A stretch of DNA of 64,000 nucleotides. It comes from Cycas panzhihuaensis. Lineage: Eukaryota; Cycadophyta. Positions 25,100-37,716 of the stretch are shown one piece after another (the first letter of the stretch is position 1; each line of letters opens with the position of its first letter). The notes under the pieces were generated by a model that ran no database searches, had not been told where the DNA came from, and saw only the letters and a program-made list of their open reading frames with translations. The stretch is from NCBI GenBank assembly GCA_023213395.1, contig CM041465.1:145769741-145833740 (forward strand), written 5' to 3'. The position numbers and the translations under genes were made by a program.

Positions 25100-28000
25100 G
25101 GCCCCAACCCTTTACAATAGCTGCCTTTCGGTTGATAGAATGACCATGACAAGCCCATGGCCTAGCTATACCCCCCTATTAGATCTAGCTACCCACCCTA
25201 CCACGTCAAGGCCAGTTGTTGGCTCTCTTGCTAAAACCCAGACATATCCTTAATAACTAGACTCATAACCTCATCAGGGATTACCTCACTCCAAAAACAA
25301 GAACTGTTATGGCTGACCCCCCAGTTGGCCAACCTATCAGCCACTCCATTTGCATCCCTGTAAGTATGGTGTACTTGGACGTTCTCCCATCTCCTCAGGG
25401 TATCCTACATATCTCTGATTAGGGCTGCCGCATTCCAATCTGGCTCTGCCAGCCCTTTAAGTAAATTGATAGCATTTAGGGAATCTCCTTCAATAATCAA
25501 CTTCTCACAGCCTTGCTCAATAGCCATATCCACCGCTTTCTGCATGGCTGCCATCTCAGTTCTGTGATTAGTCTATTACCCATAATACTCTACAAAGAAC
25601 ACTTGACCTCCCCTCTGGAGTTTATACATATACCCTTGCGTCCTGCCTCTCCATGTTTGCCTTTGGACGCTCCATCAAAGTTTATTTTCACCTAAGTGTC
25701 CATCGAGGGGATCCAACAACAGTTCTTTCTTAGGTCCCTAGCTATTATGGGATATATTCCCCAGCTTTCCAAAATAGCCTTTTCATTGTCCAAGATGAAT
25801 TTCTCCTCTTTGGGCTTAACAATTTCCCCAGTGCCAACCTTAATCATCCCGAAAGTCCTAACTTCGTCCATACAGGTATCTTGAAATATCCTCTTATTCC
25901 TCTCCTTCCAAAGATTCCACATCATGATTGGCATAGCTATTCTCCACAGGTGGGCCAAGATTCTACTCCTAAATGGGATAGTCCAAGCCAATACTTGTTC
26001 CTCAAGGGTTCTGGAGGTCACCCGCTGAACATCAAATTGAGCCCATATCAATTTCCAAACCCTTCTAGAGTAAGAGCAATGGAGGATTATGTGATTCACT
26101 GACTCCTCCTCCTCCTAACATAACACACACCAATTAACCATAGCAAGACTCCTCCTTCTAAGGTTATCGACTGTTAGGATTTTGTTCCTAAGGCACAACC
26201 ACCAAAATATTGCTATTTTAGGGGTCAGGCCCATCTTCCACACCCCTTCCAGGATTGGGTGCTTGCAATCTCCTCTGTCCTGGCATAAAAACAAATACCC
26301 CTATTTTGTTGAAGAATCCCACGAAGGGGACGAAGGCCAGACCATCGAGTCCTCCTTTGCTCTCCTTGGGACATAGCATTGGGTGAGTACCTTTTTTAAG
26401 GCCTCTACTTGGTCTTGGACCCCTTGTTTGCCTAGGATCTCCCGAAAGTCTCTCCACTTAGTAGTCTAGTTCTGGGCCACCCAATAATCCTTCACCTTTG
26501 TACCATAGGTTACTTCACAAAGACCCTGCAGTAGATCCACATCAGCCTGTCCCTTGAGCTTTAGATCCCCACACCACACATCCTCCCAGAAATTTATGGT
26601 ATTGCCATCCCCTAGCTTCCACTGGACCCCAACCTCTAATATTCGCCTCGACTGGATGATACTTCTCCAGATAGTTGACCCACAGGGGTTTAAATAATTG
26701 TATAAGAAGTGCCTCCCTTGAAGGTACTTATGGGACATGATTCTCTCCCATAAACCCTCTTCCTTCTTAGCCAATCTCCACCCCAACTTAGCCACCAAGG
26801 CCCTGTTGATGAGAGAAACTCTCTGAAGATTTAGACCACCCGACCATTTAGGGCAACACATTTTATCCCAATCCACCAAGTGAATTCTATCCTTTTCCTC
26901 CGCCCTAGACCAAAGGAAGTGCTTCTAAATGGCTTCTAGAGTGAACATAACTTTGGCCAGGATCTTAAAGGTAGACATCATGTAGACCGGGACACTCTGA
27001 AGAGAAGCTGCAACTAGTTGAACCTTGTCAACCTGGCTGAGCAGAGATCCCTTCCACCCAGCTAGCTTCCTCTGCATCCTGTCCACTAATGGGTACCACA
27101 ACTCCTTTGACATCTTTCTAACAAAAAGGGGCATCCCCAAATATGTTGTCGACAGTTTGCGTATAGGTATCTTAAGAATCCTACTAATCTTCTTCTAGAC
27201 CTTTTCCTTAGTATGCAAGAAAAGAACATTGCTTTTGTTTAGATTTACCTGTTGATTAGTGGCCCTCTCAAACTTCTCAAGACCTTCTTTCATCATGCGA
27301 GCTTCCCTCAGAGTTGCCTTTCCCAGAAATATGTATCATCAACAAATTGATGGTGAGCATTGTTCTCTACGCCAGAAGTAGGCCTGATTCTTGTGATCAA
27401 CCCCACCTTCCTGGCCATTTTCGTTGCTCTACCTAGCACCTCAGCCAGAATTATAAAAAGATAAGGGGAAATAGGGTCTCCTTGTCTCAACCCTTTGGCT
27501 CCCGAAAAGAACTTGTTGATATTCCATTGACCAAAATCGAGTATTGGGGGTTTGATATACATGACTCTATCTAGTCCCTCCATTCTCCTTTAAGGCCAAA
27601 AGCCTTCAGGCATTCCATCAAACAACCCCAAGAGACCCTCCGATGGGTTGAATGGACCGTTTCATGGATGACTACTATGCCATCAAAGATTTGCCTGCCC
27701 TTCACAAAACCGTCTTGATTGGAAGATATAATTCGAGGGAGTATCAGCTTAAGCCTATTAGCCAAGACTTTGGTTACAATTTTGTACTTCACATTACACA
27801 AACTAATTGGCCTAAAGCCCTCCATTCTCATCGCTCCCTCCATCTTCGGGATAAGCACTAAGAATGTGGCTTGCCATTCTCCCAGCATCTTCCGCTTCTC
27901 ATGAAACTCCTCCATAACCTTCATCAAGTCCTCCTTAATTATATCCCAGTATTCCTAGAAAATTCCTGGAGAAAATCCATCTGGGCCAGGCGCTTTCTCC

Positions 28001-29371
28001 CTTTTCATATCAAATACCGCTTTTTTGACTTCCTCTACAATAAAAGGGGCCAACGACAATCTATTCTGCTCCTCATTCACTAGTGTGGGAATGACATTAA
28101 TGAACTCCTTTCTAGCCTCTTCATCCTGACAACTTGCCTCATTGAACAACTCCTTAAAGTAGTCTATTGCTACATTTTTCAAATCCTCTCTTTCACTGAC
28201 TTCTTGTCCTTCTCTATTATACAACTTGCTAATCCTATTGCTAGCTCTATGTTTCACAGCTGTCATATGAAAAACATTTGTGTTTCTGTCTCCCTCAACC
28301 AGCTAGAGGGCTTTGGATTTTTGCTTCCAATGTATCTCCTCCTTTAACAACACCTCTTCCACATTTTTTATTAGATCTCTCTCCATATGATCCAACACCT
28401 GGGACTTGCCTTCCTCTTGAATCCTAGCCTCGACTGCTTTCAACTCCCTGAATAGATGGTTCTTAACTTCAAAGATGTCCCCATAGACTTCTTTATTCTG
28501 CTCTTTCAGTCTTCTTTTGACCCAGTCTAGTTTTTTTGAGAACCTATACATGGTGCATCCCCTTATCGGGATTTTCCACTATTCCTCAATCAACTCCCTG
28601 AGATCCCGGTGTCTTGTCCACATTAGTTCGAATCTAAACGACGCCCCCACATGCTTTTTGTTGTCAAAAAATTTGAACAGTAGGGGATAATGGTTTGACA
28701 TCATCCTTGGGAGGGCTTCCAGTCTGAAGTTCTTATGACAGTTGGTCTAGGCATAATTAATTAGTATTTTGTCTAATCTCACTTGGACATGATAATTCCC
28801 AATCCTCCTATTTGACCAAGTGAATTTGGCACCTTTGAGGGGTACATCCGTTAACCCCCCTCTATGCATAAAAGAACCTAGGTCAGTCATATTATTTGTC
28901 CATCCTTCTTGGTCGCCCTTCTTCTTGCCAGGAGATAAGGCAGTGTTAAAATTTCCTACAACCATCTAGGGCCCTTCCCAATCTTTGTGCTCCTCTAGGA
29001 TCTTATCCCAAAGAATCCTCCTACCTTCTACTTGGGTAGGGGTGTAGACATTTGCAGCCAGCCACCTGGAATTCGACCTCCTACAAGTGACCCTGATAGA
29101 CAGGTACTGCTCATCCATCTTGAATAGCTCTCCTTGCCACTCCTTAGGATTCCAAACTACTGCCAGACCCCCCAACCTAGGTTGGCCATCCACCATTAAC
29201 ATATCTGCCCTCCTCTAGATCTTATCTTTAATTCTTGCTCTGTTTTCCTTAGTCAATTTAGTTTCCTACAAGAATAATATGTCTGGCTTCAGTTTAATGC
29301 ATAGATCCTTCACTATTCATTGCTTTGAGGGGGCATTTATCCCCCTAATGTTCCAGGAGATGATCTTCATC
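25100..29371 (-). pseudogene. LINE ORF2: endonuclease, RT, zf-RVT, RNase H, broken
   Basis: The endonuclease starts near 29371 (MKIISWNIRGINA) and has GNFNTA (for GDFN). RT has KREKAPGPDGF, FLVLIPKM, GFRPISLCNV, LRQGDPISPYLF and FVDDT. Between HSTHRRVSWGC and LKAFGLKG (about 27630) the segment that normally carries the motif A aspartate is missing, so RT would be inactive. zf-RVT is at 26099-25692. RNase H lies near 25700-25100 (VNFDGASKG, HHTYRDANGVADRLANWG). In-frame TAGs at 28303-28305, 28747-28749, 28966-28968 and 29266-29268 sit where the LINE at 50296 has Trp, Trp, Trp and Gln. Confidence 0.88.
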
Positions 29372-29399
29372 TCTTTCTCCTAGTCCTTCAACTTTCCCC

Positions 29400-30656
29400 T
29401 CCTTCTTCTTTCTGGGGCTCTCTGCCCTCGTCCTTGGTTCTCAATTTTGGGCCCTCATAAACTCCCTCTTTAAGGGTTCTCTGACTCCCTTGATCTATTT
29501 GCGATGCTGCCTCTCTTTCCCTTATCATCCTAAGAGTGGGTCTACCCACTCTTCAATCAGATCCCACATCTGGGCCCCTATGTTGACTTGTCCCACTTTG
29601 ATCTTCCTGGAGATCCTTCCCTTTGACCTTCCAAATCAACTCAGCTCCCCCTGAAGCCTCCTGTGCTAGGGGTCCTAGTCTCTCCTCTGAACTTTCCTCT
29701 GCCTCCTAGGGCAAGTCATCCCTTTCGATCTGCCTCTCTTCCTTCCGAGTCTCTTCCCCTTCCTCGAAGAGTGTGTCATCTTCTTCCAGATTCATGTCGA
29801 TCCTTCCTATTACAGGTTCCTCAGTAGGCCTTCTTGCCTCACTTGGTTCTGGGCTATTTTGGTCTCTTTCATTTTAACAGTTTAAGGATCTTCTCCCTCC
29901 TGTCTCCCCAAATCATCCCTCCTTTCTCTTGGGTAGTTCTGTGGTAAATGGCCTAATCTTTTATAAGATGAGCACTTGATATTTTTCACTTCGTAGATCA
30001 AGGATTGCTCCTTGGTCTGCCCATCATATGCGATCCTCACACAGTCTGGAAGGGGTTGGTCAAACCTAGCTAGAACATAAATCTGGCATTGATCAGCGTA
30101 CTTCTGTTCTTAGTAGCTGAATTAATGGCCAATAGAGGTCCAATGGCCTTCGCTGCCCCTTTTATGATATCTAGATCCCATACTTGCAAGGGCAATCCTG
30201 GCATTTACACCTAAATTGGTGCCTACTTTATCACTAGCATCGACGAATCAAAGTTCGGGTGCCACTTTTCTAAAAATAGAGCCTTTCTACCAATCATCCA
30301 AGGGGACTTCAGAAGAATACTAACCATATCCTCTTGGTTAGCGAATTTGAACAAAACACAACCCCTTGAAACGCTGACAACTGAACTGAATTCCTAGTCT
30401 TCCACCTAGATCTAATCCAGGTTCTTAACATATCAAGTCCAGGCCTAGGTCCTGAGAACCTGCCCACCAGGCTGTTTTCCCAATGTTTTTCGATTCTCTC
30501 CAATATTTTCTTAGGTATAGGTATTGTAATGGTCTTATCGTGCTTGATAGGAGTAATGTCACAGATATCAGGTTCCTCATTTCTAAGAGCTTGCAGATAG
30601 GTCCTTCTTAGAGAGGAATTTAAAGTCTGCTTATGGATTCTGGTTTCTTCCTCCAT
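29400..30656 (-). pseudogene. LINE ORF1, broken
   Basis: Starts MEEETRIHKQTLN and shares RTYLQALRNEEPDICDITPI, EKHWENSLVGRFSGPRPGL and WIRSRWKTRN with the LINE at 48957. A frameshift follows WLVFF (about 30309). The zinc knuckle near 29935-29985 is damaged: CSSYKRLGHLPQNY has Tyr at the second and fourth metal positions where Cys is expected, both explained by G-to-A on the coding strand. Confidence 0.8.
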
Positions 30657-31202
30657 TATTGTTTAACAAATATCACACACAACAACAAAACACCCCCATG
30701 CACAACTTGATAAAATTCATAGATCTCTCACCCGATAGATTTTGGTTCATTACCAGCCTTTGGTTTGAGAGCTCCTCTTGCAGAAGTCTGCCACCTTTGG
30801 CTCTGTATGCAACTCCTCCGAGCGCCGATGGATGTATTGCTCCCTGGCTGAGACTCTACTGATCACTGTCTTATCCATCCTTCCCCGCCATTGGATAAAT
30901 CATAACTGGGGGCTGCATTCCTTCGACCACCCCTTTGGAAAACCTGCGCCACCGCCTTTGTGCTTGTCGCACCTCTGTTTATCTTGTTTTGTTCACGGCT
31001 GAAGGCTTTCCATGGACCTTCAAACACAAAGAACTGTTGATCCTCCCATTTTCGGAAGACAGCCTACACCCTCGCACCCTTTTGGGGGCTCTCCACGACT
31101 CCCTTGATCGCTCCTACAGTTCACTATGTCAGCGCCACCGCCTTAAACCCTAGTAGAGTCGCGTGACGAAGCTCGCCAAAAAATCATCATGTTATCTTAG
31201 CA

Positions 31203-31216
31203 TGGGATTAGAGATA
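31203..31216. repeat. LINE target-site duplication, 5' side
   Basis: tgggattagagata, identical to 25039-25052. Confidence 0.92.
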
Positions 31217-31566
31217 GTTGCTCTTTATGAGAAATAAGGTTTAATAGGGGGGTCCAATGACAAGAGTAGAACTATATGAAGGAATTAATGTTGGAGAAGA
31301 GTGTTAATATTATGGAAGCTTGGAAGGTGGAGATGGATAAGACAAGGTTTTATAAGAGGGAAGAGCAAATATTGAATTAGGAGGTAGGGAGAGCGGAAAG
31401 TTTAGAATATCTTGTTGAGAGAATTCCCTAGGGTATGAAGAAACATGCCAGTGGTGAAGTGAGCTATGGTTGTCAAGAAGGACTAGGATTTGTCCTATGA
31501 AGAATTTGGAGTCAAGGAGCTTAGGCAACTATGGGATAATGGCAAGATAAATTCTTTACAACTATG
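31217..31566. other. Host sequence between two insertions, unclassified
   Basis: Continues the DNA at 24417-25052 once the LINE is removed, and joins 41635 onward once copia A is removed. The plus strand has an interrupted frame (MKELMLEKSVNIMEAWKVEM) that was not recognised. Confidence 0.4.
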
Positions 31567-31570
31567 CTAC

Positions 31571-31879
31571 TGCTAGAATTAATGTTCATAGGAGGATGAG
31601 ATAAGGTGTGAGTCATCAAGGTTGATGGCACATGTCATAGGAATTATTAAAGTCCTAAATGGACTTATGTTAGGGCATTTACGGATTCTTTTATGGACCA
31701 TTCCTGATCCCAAGTACATATTAAGCGTGTAGCATATGTGTTGTAAACAATGGATTGGAGACCATTCTCAATAAATGAAAATCATCTTGTAGGTAGACTA
31801 ATTCTACTTGGTTTCATTCCATGTGTTTTCTGATGTTGTGAGTGTTTATAGGTTTCAATTTTCGATCCCATAATTTACA
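31571..31879 (+). repeat. 5' LTR of copia-type element A
   Basis: About 309 bp, TGCTAGAATT...TAATTTACA. An extra ctac (31567-31570) lies between the duplication and the LTR start. The following bases (TTTGGCATTGGGGG) are at best a badly altered primer site. Confidence 0.82.
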
Positions 31880-32289
31880 TTTGGCATTGGGGGGGTTCTT
31901 TGCAGGTTGATAATTAATTTTTTAACTTGTAATGTTGGAGCCAATGTAGGTTTGCTTATAAAATTCTGCTAATTTGTTAGTTGTATTGTGAGTTTTATGT
32001 ATGGGTTGTTGGATAGTGTGTAAGAAAATCATTTGATGTGATAATTTATAGAGGTCTACTTCCAAGAGGCGTTGACAACCAATAAATAAAGGCACAAAGC
32101 CTTAGATGGTGAGAAGACACCATAAATTTTAAAATTGTAAGAATAATGCATGGCTATTTTGCACTTAGTACCAATTGTGTTTGCAAGTTGAGTCTCCAAT
32201 AGAGAAATAAAGGGAAAGGTGAATCTGTTAGGCCATATGCCTTCCTATTGCATTTGATAATAGAGTGCTAAGGCTTCCTCACAGGGCTC

Positions 32290-32509
32290 GGTTGTGACAT
32301 AACACAATGGAGTTGTAGAGGCACAATAGATGCAATTGTCAACGTAGCCAACAGGAACTTGCTCGGTGGAGGAGGCATAGATGGTGCCATACACATGGCC
32401 GCAAGACATCAATTATTGGTGGAATGTCACTCTCTTCCTGAGATAAGACCTAGGAGTATGGTGTGAACCAGGTGAGTGTCGTGCAACGCGTGGTGGCCAT
32501 TGTGTGTAG
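32290..32509 (+). pseudogene. Captured macro-domain gene fragment
   Basis: Translation reads CDITQWS, then [20 protein letters not shown], then [21 protein letters not shown]. After a one-base insertion near 32450 the next frame reads [14 protein letters not shown]. This is the ADP-ribose-binding core of MACROD/LRP16-type macro-domain proteins: the NAAN-like and GGGG-D-AIH motifs and the PGV-C-TGE-R motif occur in the right order. The expected VIHTVGP part does not follow. It lies between the copia LTR and the nested gypsy, where copia gag should be, so it is interpreted as transduced host sequence. Confidence 0.8.
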
Positions 32510-33168
32510 TTGCTTTTCTGTAAATCATATCACATAGGAGAAGAGTGAGACTGAACAAGCTGACTTAAATGACAAATGGCAAATGAAACGATGTTTATTA
32601 CAATGACATATCCTTTCCTTAATTAGTGGAAAGCCATCTCTAAGGAGGCTCATTGGCTTTCTTATCACCGAACACTTCAAATACAACGACATGTAGCACT
32701 AGCTCTGTATGTCATCTTTGACTCTGAGGAAAACCTCTGTGCAGTGTAAAAGAGTCGCAATAGGGACACAAAGGGTGTTGGTTAAATTTGCAGATTTGAA
32801 TGCATTGTTATGGACCCATGGTTGATGGGACATGGATAGGACATTATTTGTTATATTTTTAAGACTGTTAGTGAACGCCCAAGATACAGGTCGTAGAATC
32901 CTATTGTTGGCAGGAGAATATTAGCTGTTTTATCTCTGGATTATTCCTTTCTACAATTTTAAAGCACTCAAATGCAGGGACGGCCTCTTGGTGTTGAGAT
33001 CTAGCGAGAGTGCACAGACAGTGAGCAAACTAGTTGTCTTGGGATTTGTGGAGGGGCCTGATGTAAGCGGAGAAGAGGATGCTTTAAAGTTCAAGTTGCA
33101 GTTGACTTTGTTTGGGTAATGTTGCCGATGAAAAATCGAATGCACCATAACCAAGGATGATGCGCCAT
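32510..33168 (+). other. Interior of element A, gene-like but unrecognised
   Basis: One frame is open for long runs (VLVKFADLNALLWTHG; SAQTVSKLVVLGFVEG; SGEEDALKFKLQLTLFG) with few stops. It does not look like gag or pol. It may be more captured host sequence; no family recognised. Confidence 0.35.
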
Positions 33169-34216
33169 TGTTGACTTATAATCCCCCTATTAAGATTATC
33201 TACTTGGTAAGGGTTAGAGGTTGATAGTTTAGTTTAGGATGAAGTCAACATGCTCATGTTTCCATTTATTATTATTAAAATCACTTTACACAGAGTATTG
33301 TAGGAATAAATCATTACATTACCATCATTATTTCATCACAACAGTACACAAACCACCATACATTACTCATATAATCATCATAACATGCATAGCACGTGAT
33401 ATTCTGTGTGACTCTTTACTTTATTAAGCAATATCACTAATACATTCAGTTTTGAAACATATCCTGCATACGTTACAACAGTATTCACAATGCACTATTA
33501 CATACGTTCCAGGATGGAATACAATAGAGAATGCATCTGCTGGATCATACACCCGTACTGCCTTGCTTGGATCTTTGCCTTTTGAATGTATCACATGACT
33601 CACTTGCTTGGCTTTTACCCTTGAGAATGTATCACAAGATTCATTGACTCGGCTCTTGCCCTTGAGAACATGCCATGGAATGAATGTTTGACTCTCACCA
33701 CTTGAATGGTGAGAAAAGTACCATTAAATACCCATGGTCATAACCATTCCCTTTCATAACACATGTACCTCTTCATTTAACACATGATTACAACCACTAA
33801 TCAATGTCTTTTTTATTCATATGTCCATATGTACATTCATCCTTGCTGATGTCATCAACTCTAGGCGCATTTGAGTTTGTTCTAGTCATGCATATCGTTT
33901 TGGTATGTTCCTATTTGCTAGTATACCTAAAAGGTACATATCCTGTGTTGCATACCCAAAAAGCATGTTTCTTGGTTCTTTTCACTAGATTCTTCTGTGC
34001 GTACCTTCGTACGGTCTACGTATGTACCATTTGAGTACGCACCCTGCCATGTGTTCTAGGGATCGTTCATGGGCCCATTCTAGTCATTTCTAGAACCGTC
34101 ATGGCCATTCTGGACCTATTTCTAATCATTTCCAGAGTTATTCTGGGCCCTTTTTTGGTCGTTTTTGGGCCTATTTTGACTATTTCTAGTTGTTTTGATC
34201 ATTTTATTCCCCAGCA
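33169..34216 (-). repeat. 3' LTR of RT-less gypsy copy 1
   Basis: About 1048 bp. Contains several variants of a ctcggctcttacccttgaga-like word and many tac-gta-rich words (33900-34035). The 34216 boundary is taken from the CCAGCA end by comparison with the LTR at 58676-59682. Confidence 0.78.
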
Positions 34217-34392
34217 TCTATCTCGGGTCAACAAAAAATGGTTGAGCATCCTTGCTCAAAAATCCAAAATTTTGTGTTGTCTCTTTCTTCAAAATTTTGT
34301 ATTCTTCCTCCCCCGCTTTGCATCGAGGCTACTCTTATAGCCTTGGCTCCGATCCTCCATTATATTTACTTGCATTTTTAATAAATCCTCAT

Positions 34393-37300
34393 TTACTGGT
34401 GCTTGTTTTTTTCCCGTTTTAGTTTTGGTCTCCTTTTTAAATATTTTGCCATATGCTTTTGTTTGTGATTTTGCTTAGGTGTATGATTGGAGTTATGGTT
34501 GTTTTTTCTATTTTTTGATTTCTTGTATACCTTTTTAATCATATATGGGCCTTTCCAATGTATCTTCAATTGTCCCTGGGGTGTTTGGGATTTGTTGTTG
34601 AATCGCCATAGTTGATCACCCTTCTTGAAATACAATGTCTTGATGTAGAGGTCATGCCTTGTCTTTTTTTGCCTTTTCCTTGGTGTGGTATGTTTTGTTG
34701 GTTTCTTCTTATGATCCCTTAATTTATCTTTCTCTTTTCCGCTATGACTTATAGTACTGTAACTCTCAGAATTGTTGTTATTATCCATGTCACTAAAAGA
34801 GAGTAAATTGTAACAAAAAGAAGGTGGGTCAACCTCATAAGATTCCTACATCCAATAATTTACAAATCTTTTTGTATCCTCTTTATTAGAAGAGCTGTCA
34901 AGGTGAAATTCTCTGTGATGATTAACCTCATACTTGTGTAGATTGTTCATGGTGTGTACTTCCTTTGTTGTTTGATACAAGTTCATTTCTTCGAATGTTA
35001 ATGATGTCTCATCACTAGCGATTGTTGTGCTCGAGGCATCATCTTGTACCACCTTAGTTGAATTTTTACCCAACATTGGGAGGACTACTTCACTTCCTCC
35101 ATTTGAAAGTGTGAATGGCACATCCCTCTAGCTTTGAAGACATTGTGTTTTGTATAGCCATGGTCTTCCCAACAACGTTGGATAAGGTATAACTCCTCTC
35201 TCTATTTCTACAATTGTAAAGTCGATTCGGACTGCAATTCCTACTATATTAACTTTAATGTTCTATAATTTCCCCATCGGTCTCACTAATAGCTCATTTG
35301 CTAACTTTAATGAGTAGGTTACAGTTCCCAACTTAGGGCTTCTTAATTTCCGCCAAGTTGTGGTGGGCAATACATTTACAATTGCTCCTCTGTCCACAAT
35401 CACTTTTGAGAAAATTTCACCCAATACCGTAATTGTAACCATAGGATCTACGTTGAACGAAGACATTATCTTCTTTAGGCTTTTCATGACTTCTTGTTGT
35501 TGCAATATCCCTGCCTTGATCCAGTCTATCACTTGGTATAGGGGAATCGTTAGTTGTAATTATTTCACTAGATTCTCCATTAATAACAACATTCGAGGAA
35601 TGTCTTCCACTGGGAAACCCTTGAATAATTTCTCCATTTGAACCAACTGGGGATGCATCTTCTGTTCCTTAGGTGTTTTCTCCTTTTGCTTGTTCTTCTT
35701 AGCATATACATACTTTGTCTTTGGTTTTCCCATTGGCAACATTGTTTCTGTTTCCAGTAGAGCAACTTTTTCCAATACTTGCTTCGCTTGCTTAAATCGA
35801 TCAATTTCCACTTTAGGGTTTAGGTAATCCTCACTTATTACCTCTTTACCATTTTGCTTGATTTATAGTTTGACATTTTTATTGTTCTCCAGAATGATTG
35901 TCATTAAATTGGTTGCTTTTGCTTTGCCCTTACAATCTTCAGTTTTATGATCACTTAGATCATAATTGCTACTCACAAAGGGTTTGTGTTCATACTTTTG
36001 TTTAGTCAGGCAATCCAACTTCCAATGGTCGTATTGTAAACAAATTAAACACCTTCCCATTAGCGGCTGCTTCTTCGTGATTTTTGGTGTGCTCCTTGTC
36101 GTATATACATTCCTAGACGGGTTGCTTCCTCTTCCCCAACCACGACCTTTGTACCTTCTTCCTCTAGGGTTATAAAAGCAATCTCGTGTGTTGTGACTAT
36201 CCATGTCACATATATGGCACTACTTGTCCTTTTTATGTATTGCACTATTCTTTGTGTTCAATTCACATTCTTTTGCTGTATGCAAACTTTCCTCGCATAT
36301 GCAACACCATTTCTCAATTCTCAATTCTTGATTTTTTTTCTTCTTAGTTTCTTCTTTCTCTTTCTTGTTCTTCATTTTCAACCTTGCCACTTCTTTCCTT
36401 AGGGCTTTGATTTTTGAATCTTCCTCCGACTTTCCCATTTGGCAAAGAGGTCGATTGTACTGATTCTGCTTCATTTACCTTATCTCTTCCTGTAACCTGA
36501 GTGATAAGGAATCATGCCCTCCAGCTTAGGCATCCATTTTAGCCTCAAAATCCAAGGTTAACTCCTGGGTATTATTGAAATATTTTAAGGGATGCACATG
36601 CATCATGGATCTCAGTTTTTCATTCAACCCTTTGACAAAAAAATTCATCATGTTGTGGTTTGTCACTATCTCGTTAATCATGTTGGCGTGATTATCTCGC
36701 ATTTAATCGATATAAGTTAATACTAATTCACTAGGTCTTTGTTTAATCTCCCTTAATGTGATTTCGACAACCTCATTGCTGCGAAATTTTTGAAAATTTT
36801 CTTCAAGGAACTTTTTTATATTTGCCCAAGATTCTGTTTGATCCACTTCTTTGTACCATGCCAATGGTACTCCCCTCAAAGTGCAAGCAAATCTTGCCTT
36901 TATCTCTTGCTCATCTGTAATTTTTTTCATATTAATCAAATTATGAAATCAGTACATTTGTTCAGTAGTATCAGATGTGTCATTGAATATTAACTTCCCA
37001 AATTCCTTGGAGTCGTCCATCCTTGGCAATTACATTGGTGTCCCTTCCAGTGATGGTGATCTTTCTTCCTCTGAGTCTAACTTTTTTGGGGATTCTGTTC
37101 CCTACTCTGGTGTACTTTCGTTTCCCTTTCCAAATAGGGGATTGTTAAATGGTGTCCGTGAATAAATGGTTTTAGGTATTGCCAATACCTAAACTGTTAA
37201 CGGTGTCACTAGTAGGGATGACTGCTTGGATCCATTTTTCGGCGAGTTCTCAAAGAACAATCTTGTTAACTTATTCTTCCAATATGCCGAGGGACCTTCC

Positions 37301-37716
37301 TCTACCTTTTCCTCATTATCACTTGGGTCCTTTGGGGTATCATTCACATTTATATGTTCCTCTTTCCCTAGGGTTTCTTTTTGATTTGTAATATCACTTT
37401 GTTGCAAATTCCCTTGTAATTTCTCCTCCTTTTCCAAGCTTATAAGGTCAGATTCAATTGGGGCAGGTGTTAGTACCATTTGCTCCCCATTTCTTTTCTT
37501 TCCTTGTTTTTGTTCTTGACGTGTCTGGGCTCCACTTGCCTTAGATTCTTCAATGGATTGTCCCTTAGTCTCGTTATTGTTCAGGCTTAATCTCCTTGTC
37601 CTTCTCAATTTAGATTCCTTTGACCATCGTAATGCCCTTTGTCTGCTTGATTCTTTTCCCTTAGGTGAAGTACCCTTCTGTGGCTCTCCCACCTTCGAAG
37701 GCCTCTTAGGCGACAT
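34393..37716 (-). pseudogene. gag-protease with integrase tail, copy 1, broken
   Basis: N-terminus MSPKRPSKVGEPQKGTSPKG (37716). Gag near 36939-36703 (FACTLRGVPLAWYKEV). Four CCHC knuckles: CCICEESLHTAKEC, CDMDSHNTRDC with its first part after a TAG, CLICLQYDHWKLDC, and a damaged fourth (NYDLSDHKTEDC). Protease near 35500-35300 reads VIVDRGAIVNVLP, with Arg in the position that is Gly in copy 2. The tail at 34788-34393 (YFKKGDQLWRFNNKSQ, GQLKIHWKGPYMI) matches the C-terminal domain of gypsy integrases. Several frame breaks. Confidence 0.78.

Larger units (their letters stand above)
25053..31202 (-). mobile_element. Full-length L1-type LINE with RNase H and 14-bp TSD
   Basis: A 6150-bp non-LTR element. 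The 3' poly-A tail shows as poly-T (about 25054-25064) on the plus strand. The perfect duplication tgggattagagata lies at 25039-25052 and 31203-31216. Minus-strand order: GC-rich 5' UTR (31202-30657), ORF1 (30656 to about 29400), ORF2 with endonuclease, RT, zf-RVT and RNase H (29371 to about 25100). Complete ends mean it inserted whole; many later stops and a missing RT segment make it inactive. Confidence 0.92.

Noticed and set aside
31310-31528. 72-residue minus ORF between LINE and copia A
   Set aside because: Not recognisable; could be retroelement remnant, not supported as a gene.
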